Assembly: GCA_018673255.1 (NCBI GenBank)
Contig: JABHDC010000241.1
Location: 1 to 5,554 of the forward strand
Reading direction: 5' to 3'
DNA length: 5,554 bases
Source of the DNA: Gemmatimonadota bacterium
Lineage (GTDB): Bacteria > Latescibacterota > UBA2968 > UBA8231
The translations under genes and the position numbers were made by a program. Below the pieces are notes generated by a model. It did no database searches. It saw only the letters and a list, made by a program, of their open reading frames with translations, and was not told the DNA's origin. Positions 1-5,554 of this stretch are shown here, one piece after another (the stretch's first letter is position 1; every line of letters begins with the position of its first letter).

Positions 1-1693
1 AAACAAACCCCATGGGATGAAAGGGCCAGCGCAGAAAGTGCTGACGCAGGGCGGCCAGGATCCATGTGATGCCCCCGCCAACGGCGTGGAATCCCAGGCG
101 GAGCCAGTCGGTCCCGCCTTCCACCGTTCCTGCATCCTTGATCAGATACAAATAGAAGCGACCGATCCGGGCCTCGTTGCGGGCACCTCCCTGCTCCTGC
201 ATGGCAAAAAGCCCGTACTCGTAGACCGTATCCAGCGTGAAGAACGTGCCGGACACCAGTCCGACGAGCAGGCCAAGGACCATGGCCCAGATCATCCGGC
301 TGTCGCTGACGCCGCTCTGCTCTGCCAGCTTCAACCCTTCGAACTGCATCGCCGGCCACATGCCGATGATGGTGAAACCCAGCACCGCCAGGAAGCCGAA
401 GGCAACATAGGTCTGGTCAGCGAACAGACCCGGGCCGGTTCCGAGGGTCACGAAGAACAGGTAACCGACGATCTGGTGCACGGTCGTGATGGGTAGACCA
501 CCATCCACGCGCATGCGTACGAAAGCCAGCGAAATCAGAAAGAAGAGCAGCAGCGTCAATGCCCCCATCAGGGGCGGGACACCGATGGCGACGATCCACA
601 ACCACAGTCCGGTGCAACCAGCCAGGAATCCCCACACGGCGCCACGGCTGAGGCTGAACATCTCTCGCATGGATCCACGGGCGGCCCAGAGACTGAAGCC
701 GGCCAGAAAGAGCAGCCCGCCACGGGCCTGACACATGAGGAAGGGAAAGTGTCCCGGCCAGTCCAGCCATGGCGAACCGTGCCCGGTGATGAATTCCCCA
801 CGCTCTTCCATTCGCCCCATCATCTGCGTAACCAGCAGTTGCACGCGAGAAAAGAGGAAGAAGAACCACGTGGAAAATGAGATCTCCACAGGCGCCAGAA
901 AGGCGACACCAATCAGCAGGGGTGAGAATTGGAAGATGAAGGAGGACTCAAAGGTCGCCATCGCCTTCCAGGGCTCTTCGAGCAGGAAGTGGCCCAGATC
1001 CAGTGTGGTTGACAATTCGCCCACGGCCGGATGGTAGTGATGGAGCCCATTGATGCCGAAGAGCAGGCCGGGAATCAAACATCCCCACCAGAACAGGGGT
1101 CGCCCCAACAGGTCATTGCGCAATAGCCCCAGGGGAAGCTCGAGCAAGGGAAATCCGAGGCGCTCCACCTCCATCCAGCGGCGCCGGAAGATGGCGACCA
1201 GGCACAGGCTCGTGCCGAAGAGGAGAACGAAGAAGAGCCCCCAGGCCGCCATCGGTGCCATCCAGGCAGACCAGGGTACGCCCACTCCGCCTTCGAAGGC
1301 GCCCACTGCGGGGGGCTCGTTGAAAGACCCGGGAACCAGCCACGGTGGAACGATCTTGAGGAAGCGGTAGTAGAGACCGGTGGGACTGGCAAAACCACCG
1401 TAGTAGCCGGTCACCAGGCCGGGCAGAAATCGGTGCAGGAAGGCGGCGCCCGTCGCCGAAACGCCGATCACCAGTGCCGCGTAGAGTGTGGCACGCTCAC
1501 CTTGAGGCAGCCATCGACGCAGAACGGAGGTCAGTGCCAGAACCAGCACGGGGATCGCGATGAACACCTGACCGAAGGGTGAGGTACCACCCGCCAGGGC
1601 CGGACCATTGTAGAGCAACTCCGAGCGCTGAATGAGCCACGCCGATCCGGTGGTAATCGTGGTGATGAGGAAGATGAGTCGCAGTGTCGCCAT
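1..1693 (-). CDS. DUF6785/DUF6784-family polytopic membrane protein, OPT-transporter-like (3' partial)
   Basis: I translated this frame by hand from the ATG at 1693. It stays open for 564 codons to the window edge. The product is an integral membrane protein of unknown function with roughly 11-13 hydrophobic segments, among them residues 5-22, 42-60, 70-90, 148-169, 201-215, 253-269, 325-338, 352-370, 375-393, 407-418, 430-448, 468-488 and 535-549. Family-like landmarks are VPWSAWMAPMAAW at 139-151, MEVERLGFPLLELPL at 174-188, VRMRVDGGLPI at 392-402, and WPFHPMGF at 556-563. I recall the last as the hallmark of the C-terminal DUF6784 part that follows the longer DUF6785 part. Such proteins run to about 600-650 residues, so a few tens of residues are missing beyond position 1. 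The family resembles oligopeptide transporters, but no substrate is established to my knowledge. The ATG follows the permease stop after 2 bases and has a well-placed ribosome binding site, so it is the second gene of an operon and probably depends on translation of the first. The family call rests on remembered motifs; that it is a membrane-protein gene in this frame is clear. Confidence 0.82.
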   Translation of the reverse strand, partial: MATLRLIFLITTITTGSAWLIQRSELLYNGPALAGGTSPFGQVFIAIPVLVLALTSVLRRWLPQGERATLYAALVIGVSATGAAFLHRFLPGLVTGYYGGFASPTGLYYRFLKIVPPWLVPGSFNEPPAVGAFEGGVGVPWSAWMAPMAAWGLFFVLLFGTSLCLVAIFRRRWMEVERLGFPLLELPLGLLRNDLLGRPLFWWGCLIPGLLFGINGLHHYHPAVGELSTTLDLGHFLLEEPWKAMATFESSFIFQFSPLLIGVAFLAPVEISFSTWFFFLFSRVQLLVTQMMGRMEERGEFITGHGSPWLDWPGHFPFLMCQARGGLLFLAGFSLWAARGSMREMFSLSRGAVWGFLAGCTGLWLWIVAIGVPPLMGALTLLLFFLISLAFVRMRVDGGLPITTVHQIVGYLFFVTLGTGPGLFADQTYVAFGFLAVLGFTIIGMWPAMQFEGLKLAEQSGVSDSRMIWAMVLGLLVGLVSGTFFTLDTVYEYGLFAMQEQGGARNEARIGRFYLYLIKDAGTVEGGTDWLRLGFHAVGGGITWILAALRQHFLRWPFHPMGFV

Positions 1694-1695
1694 GT

Positions 1696-4600
1696 TCAGG
1701 CTCCCGCGACCGTCTGCTGCTCAAGCCACGTCGGCAGTTGCGCCACGTACTGTTCCCGATCCTCGTCGGAAAGAGCTCGCCACATGAGGAACTGCTTGCG
1801 CAGGTCATCGAGAAATGTGCGACTGACGCGCGCCCACGTATCCTGATCTCCAGACAACAGGTCGAGGTTGATGTTGATATCGCAGTAGCGCGGATCGACG
1901 CCGGGTGCCATCAATAAGCACACCTCTTGGACGACGCCCTGATCAAAGGGAGCCAACCAGGTGCGGGCCTCGATCCTGACACTGGCATCCGTATCTGGCG
2001 TGTGACACACTGCCAGGGACTCCACGTAAAAGCCAGCCCCGATAGATTGCTCCTGGTGAGCCGCCCAGAATTCAGCCTGGAATGCGGCCATGCCCATGGC
2101 ATCACGCCGATTCAGGGTGAAGGGCAACTGCATCTGCAGTCGATGGCCTTCCGGCGCCGGCGGACGCCAGCGTCGCTCGACGCCCGGCGTACAGATCTGC
2201 CCCGCCATTCGGGCTGGATACAGGGCGGACAGGACCACCAGCAGGACGACGAGTCCAAGGGTGAGAACGGCGGACATGGAGGAATAGTTGAGCTGGAGAC
2301 CCGGGAACAGTCCCAAGGCCCCCATGCCCTGCGCCGCCGCCTGGCCCAGCAGATATCCCAGAACCGCACCGATCACCGCAAAGGCGACCGCTTCAGACAT
2401 GAACAACCCACTCACGTGGCTCGGTGCCAGCCCGACGGCATTGAACGTGCCAATTTCCTTGGTACGCTCATAGACCGCACCCAGCATGGTATTGAGCACG
2501 ACCAGTGCAGCAATGCCGACCGGCACGACCAGCGCCCCGAGACCCGACACGGAGGCCACACCGACCGTGTTGACGAGGTACCGACGCCCTTCAAGACCGA
2601 CGAACAGATTCAGATCCAGGGTCTGTGATAGCTCCGAGAGAACCTCCTGCACCTGCTCTCCCTCAGGAACCAGGATGCCAACCGAGGCCAGCGTCGCCTT
2701 CTCCCAGCGCAGCAGTGCGGCGCAGGGCAACACGGCAACCTGTGAACCGGGAAGGTGCGAGAAAGCAGGCAATCGTCCGGAGCTGGTGCCCATCTCGGAT
2801 TCGACCGGCTTCTGCGCTTCGGGGTCCAGCGGTGTGAGGGGTTCACCATTGAGATCCACCCGATCCAGTGCCTCTGGATGCAGGATGCCGACGACGCGGA
2901 AGACCTCGCCGAAGATGCGCACCCTGGCATCATCGAGATCCCTTGCGCCGATGGCCAGCGAATCCGCCACACCCAATGGCAGCAGACAGGCATCCAGCTC
3001 GCCTGTCGCGAGCCATCGACCGGCCACCAGATCCTGCTGAGGGCCCACCAGATCGGCCTCACGCGCCGTGAGGCCGGAGAATCCCAGAACACTTGCCGAT
3101 GGTCCAGCGAGATCTTCACGATCGATCCGGAAGGTGCTGGCTAGGCTGGCAACCGACATCCAAGCACGCGGTACCGTGTTCTGCTTGCCAAAGCGGTCGC
3201 GCAGCGCGTCGTAGGCATTCATCTCCATCGCGCGCCACGAACGCATCCTGACCAGAGCACCGGTGTAGGGCGCCGGCTGTTGGGTATCGATCCAGTTCGC
3301 CCGCAGCGTTTCCTGGATCGAGGTGAATGACAAGACGACGAACGTCAACAGGATAAGCGTCGTACAGGTGAGTCCCGTCCGCAAAGGCCGACGGCGAAGG
3401 TGGGCCAGCCCCACGGATACGGATGTCAGCATCGTGCCAGCACGGCCTGTATCGCCGTGCCCGTGGCCACGGGCCAGATCCACCAGTTCACGATTCAGTC
3501 GTGAGATCCCGATGCCGGTCACCAGCAGGCCGAGTGTCAGGATGACGAATCCGAGCAGGATGATCACCGGAGAGATGGACAGATCAAAGGCAGGGTGCAG
3601 ATATCGCAGAGCGAGGAATCCAGCCAGGAACAAGCCGAAGTAGGCGATCACCTGGCGCCGCACATCCGAGAAGCCGAAAAGCAATCGCTCCATGAAGTGA
3701 GCGAAGGGAAGCAGTGCCGCCAGCAGGAACAGGGCGCCCTTGATCACCCCTGCCTGTGTCTGTTCTACATCGCGATAGGCACTGATCGCATAGGCCCAGG
3801 CGCGCCGGGACCGTTCGATGAACTCCTGGTGCCGATTCTCGTCCAGCGCCTGCTGGGCCGCCGCCAGATGGTTGCGGCCCATCTGGGAGAAACTCACCAA
3901 TCGACCGTTGCGGACCCCGTGACGCTGCAGGTTGCCGATCCGCTCGTCGTTGAGGGTCTGCACATCGCGGGCGATCTGAAAAACTGAGTGCTTCAGCACC
4001 CCTTCCCCGGCGATGGCGTATCCTCGCCCTGTGGCTCGTTCTTCATCGCTGTTGAGCAGCAGCAACCGTCGTCCCAGACCGAAAGTTCCCGTCGTCATGA
4101 CCGCTTTGACACGGGTATCCTGCGGTGCGAAGGCAACCGCGACGGGTTCGATCCACGACCCGACTCGATTCTTATAGCTGAACAGCTCCATCTCCGCCGG
4201 TGTCAGGGGCAGTGTCGCACCCATGACTGGCAGTTCGGCCTCCGTCAGCGCATCGATCAGTTCCAGGCGTTCCGGCGTGATCAGATTGCGGGGATCGAAA
4301 ATATTGGGCAGAGCCATACCCTTCATCTGCGCCGTGACGACCTGCACCCGCTCGTCGTGGTCATCCATCTGCACCGTGAGTGCACGCCCTGGAAGACGTC
4401 GCTCGCCGTGCAGGCCCCAGTCGGAGACGGCATTCACCTCACCCGTTTCCGCATCCAGCCCGTAGGCCTCGATCCGCACGGGCCGTGTGTAGATGATTCG
4501 TGTCTCAATACCTGGAATCGAGAAGCGCCCGGAATCATCGGCCACGGCCCACAGATCGGGTCGGACACCGACCATAGTCGGCTCCCGCAATCGAACTCGC

Positions 4601-5554
4601 ACCAGGGCCCCCGATGTCGGCAGATCCGGGAGGTAGCTACGAGGACCGAAGTGAACGACCTGGCCAGTCAGTGTTCCGAATACATCGTTCCCCCACTCCC
4701 ACGCCTCCAGATCGCCATCTTCCCACAGTCGAGGCAGGAGCCATGTAATCAGATCGACCTGGCGCCCCAGTCGACTCACGTCGACCTCGCCGACCCGATC
4801 CAGTGGGGAGTCGGTGCGGGCTCGACTGTCATTGAGGGTCTGGAAGTTGATCGCCGGACAACCGGACAGGGCCGCCACGGACGCATCCAGGGGTAGCACG
4901 TGAAGTGCACTTCCCAGGCCAAGACGGGACAGGTCCTGGCGCAGGCCATTGCCGAGCATCTTGCGACCGCCCATCGCCGAGTCTTCGTATGCCGTGGCCA
5001 GTCGCATGAGTCGCTTGCTGATCGGCGGTGCAATGAGGGGTGTTCGATAGGGTGCCACAGGTTTTCCAACAGTGAGCAGCTGGCTTCCGCTGGACAGGTC
5101 GAGTCCGACATACAGACGGATGTTCAGCTGCGACAAACGTTGAACCAGAGCCGCTTGGGCACCGCTCATCTCCGGATCTACGGGGCGGCGCCCCGCCGCC
5201 TGCTGCAGCAACGGCACGAAGTGCCGCATGCCGGCCAGGTTCAGGTAGTGTGCGTCGGCCAGAACGAGAGCGACGCTCCTGCGTGGCGGACGTCGCTGCA
5301 GCGCTCGGGCCAGTTCCAGCAGGGCCGCGGCACTGGCCGCCTGTTCGGCACCCGGCGCCAGAGATGGCACACTGGACATGGCGTCATAGTGGGCGGCTGC
5401 CACGATCAGTTCCGAGGCCAACTCCGGATCACTTCCCTCGATGATCCCGACCAGGTTCTTCCCTGTCGCCTCGACCCAGCTCATCCGACCCTGGATTCGG
5501 CCGGTGGCATTCTCTGCAGCAAGACTATTCAATCGCCTCGCCACGTCAGCCTCG
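1696..5554 (-). CDS. FtsX/MacB-type ABC permease with degenerate M28 peptidase-like ectodomain (5' partial)
   Basis: This is the membrane subunit of an ABC system of the FtsX/MacB/LolCE type, a class that usually couples cytoplasmic ATP hydrolysis to work in the periplasm or envelope rather than moving solute through a channel. Numbering residues from the GTG at 5544, the order is: M28-like domain (about 1-275, with an HYD motif at 52-54); a carboxypeptidase-regulatory-like beta-sandwich (about 288-400); a mixed region ending in a long charged helix (about 525-595); membrane helices near 600-618, 632-650 and 657-680; a short Gly/His-rich cytoplasmic linker (691-703); a helix at 721-742 preceded by the RRRPLRTGL start typical of an FtsX module; a MacB-like periplasmic domain (743-990); and helices near 998-1020, 1045-1068 and 1090-1110. 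The typical FtsX signature ERTKEIGTFNAVGL is at 1026-1039. A soluble tail fills 1115-1282. The stop TGA is at 1696-1698. The frame is open through EAD to the window edge. A GAGG lies 5 nt before the GTG, so a start there cannot be excluded. However, it would leave the ectodomain without a signal or first membrane helix and shorten the M28 fold, so I treat the gene as cut at its 5' end. The permease assignment is firm; the substrate is unknown. Confidence 0.9.
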   Translation of the reverse strand, partial: EADVARRLNSLAAENATGRIQGRMSWVEATGKNLVGIIEGSDPELASELIVAAAHYDAMSSVPSLAPGAEQAASAAALLELARALQRRPPRRSVALVLADAHYLNLAGMRHFVPLLQQAAGRRPVDPEMSGAQAALVQRLSQLNIRLYVGLDLSSGSQLLTVGKPVAPYRTPLIAPPISKRLMRLATAYEDSAMGGRKMLGNGLRQDLSRLGLGSALHVLPLDASVAALSGCPAINFQTLNDSRARTDSPLDRVGEVDVSRLGRQVDLITWLLPRLWEDGDLEAWEWGNDVFGTLTGQVVHFGPRSYLPDLPTSGALVRVRLREPTMVGVRPDLWAVADDSGRFSIPGIETRIIYTRPVRIEAYGLDAETGEVNAVSDWGLHGERRLPGRALTVQMDDHDERVQVVTAQMKGMALPNIFDPRNLITPERLELIDALTEAELPVMGATLPLTPAEMELFSYKNRVGSWIEPVAVAFAPQDTRVKAVMTTGTFGLGRRLLLLNSDEERATGRGYAIAGEGVLKHSVFQIARDVQTLNDERIGNLQRHGVRNGRLVSFSQMGRNHLAAAQQALDENRHQEFIERSRRAWAYAISAYRDVEQTQAGVIKGALFLLAALLPFAHFMERLLFGFSDVRRQVIAYFGLFLAGFLALRYLHPAFDLSISPVIILLGFVILTLGLLVTGIGISRLNRELVDLARGHGHGDTGRAGTMLTSVSVGLAHLRRRPLRTGLTCTTLILLTFVVLSFTSIQETLRANWIDTQQPAPYTGALVRMRSWRAMEMNAYDALRDRFGKQNTVPRAWMSVASLASTFRIDREDLAGPSASVLGFSGLTAREADLVGPQQDLVAGRWLATGELDACLLPLGVADSLAIGARDLDDARVRIFGEVFRVVGILHPEALDRVDLNGEPLTPLDPEAQKPVESEMGTSSGRLPAFSHLPGSQVAVLPCAALLRWEKATLASVGILVPEGEQVQEVLSELSQTLDLNLFVGLEGRRYLVNTVGVASVSGLGALVVPVGIAALVVLNTMLGAVYERTKEIGTFNAVGLAPSHVSGLFMSEAVAFAVIGAVLGYLLGQAAAQGMGALGLFPGLQLNYSSMSAVLTLGLVVLLVVLSALYPARMAGQICTPGVERRWRPPAPEGHRLQMQLPFTLNRRDAMGMAAFQAEFWAAHQEQSIGAGFYVESLAVCHTPDTDASVRIEARTWLAPFDQGVVQEVCLLMAPGVDPRYCDININLDLLSGDQDTWARVSRTFLDDLRKQFLMWRALSDEDREQYVAQLPTWLEQQTVAGA
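1701..1705 (-). promoter_or_regulatory. Shine-Dalgarno site (GGGAG) of the DUF6785-like gene, inside the end of the permease gene
   Basis: Read on the minus strand, GGGAG lies 7 nt before the ATG at 1693-1691, a near-ideal spacing. It sits within the last codons of the permease gene, whose TGA ends 2 nt before the ATG. This supports the chosen start and suggests that ribosomes finishing the permease reinitiate on the downstream gene. Confidence 0.7.

Noticed and set aside
17..496. Plus-strand 159-codon frame at the start of the window
   Set aside because: It is antisense to the conserved DUF6784-like end of the downstream gene, including WPFHPMGF. The product is polar, Gln/Asp/His-rich and unrecognisable.
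417..869. Minus-strand 150-codon frame, and other short minus frames at 568-801, 1075-1398 and 1497-1808
   Set aside because: They are out of frame with the continuous DUF6785-like coding frame running from 1693 to 1. Their products are Arg/Trp/Ser/Pro-rich with no motif, whereas the continuous frame gives a coherent hydrophobic protein.
1691..1700. Possible single fused gene spanning the junction, or an intergenic promoter/terminator
   Set aside because: A clear TGA and a separate ATG with its own ribosome binding site are present, and the 2-base gap leaves no room for a promoter or hairpin.
1927..2628. 233-codon plus-strand frame opposite the end of the permease gene
   Set aside because: It is in the same codon-aligned antisense register as the frames further along, has no recognisable motif, and overlaps the well-supported FtsX C-terminal module.
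3595..4896. Long plus-strand open frames (130 and 302 codons) opposite the permease gene
   Set aside because: They lie codon-for-codon opposite the permease frame. Stops there require TTA, CTA or TCA in the sense gene, which are rare in this GC-rich coding sequence, so the frame is open by composition. The translations are low-complexity, Arg/His/Gln-rich and show no domain.
4720..5554. Annotation of the N-terminal domain as an active zinc aminopeptidase
   Set aside because: The catalytic Glu and three of five metal ligands are not present at the aligned positions, so only the fold can be claimed.

Overview
The window is GC-rich and almost entirely coding. Two genes lie head-to-tail on the minus strand. 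Both are cut by a window edge and they are separated by 2 bases. The gene content, an M28-like/FtsX fusion permease followed by a DUF6785/DUF6784-type membrane protein, recalls genomes of Planctomycetota, Armatimonadota, Hydrogenedentota or similar free-living bacteria. That placement comes from memory of where such proteins occur; the window holds no taxonomic marker.

Region 1696-5554 (minus) is the upstream gene. It encodes a very large FtsX/MacB-type ABC permease with at least 1285 residues in the window. The usual first extracytoplasmic loop appears to be replaced by an M28-aminopeptidase-like domain. This is followed by a carboxypeptidase-regulatory-like beta-sandwich and a helical stalk, then three membrane helices, a second complete FtsX module (helix, MacB-like periplasmic domain, three helices), and a roughly 165-residue cytoplasmic tail that I do not recognise. 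Most zinc ligands and the catalytic glutamate of the M28-like domain are replaced, so it looks like a pseudo-peptidase. The reading frame stays open to the window edge, so the true N-terminus, expected to carry the first membrane helix, is probably outside.

Region 1-1693 (minus) is the downstream gene. It encodes a polytopic membrane protein matching the DUF6785/DUF6784 family, which I recall as resembling oligopeptide transporters. It lacks only its C-terminal end. A good Shine-Dalgarno sequence lies inside the last codons of the permease gene, so the two genes are almost certainly co-transcribed and probably translationally coupled.

The likely picture is an envelope system. An ABC permease senses or binds something outside the membrane through a non-catalytic peptidase fold, and works with a separate multi-pass transporter-like protein. 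The ABC ATPase the permease would need is not in the window. No RNA genes, repeats, mobile elements, CRISPR arrays, promoters or terminators were seen.
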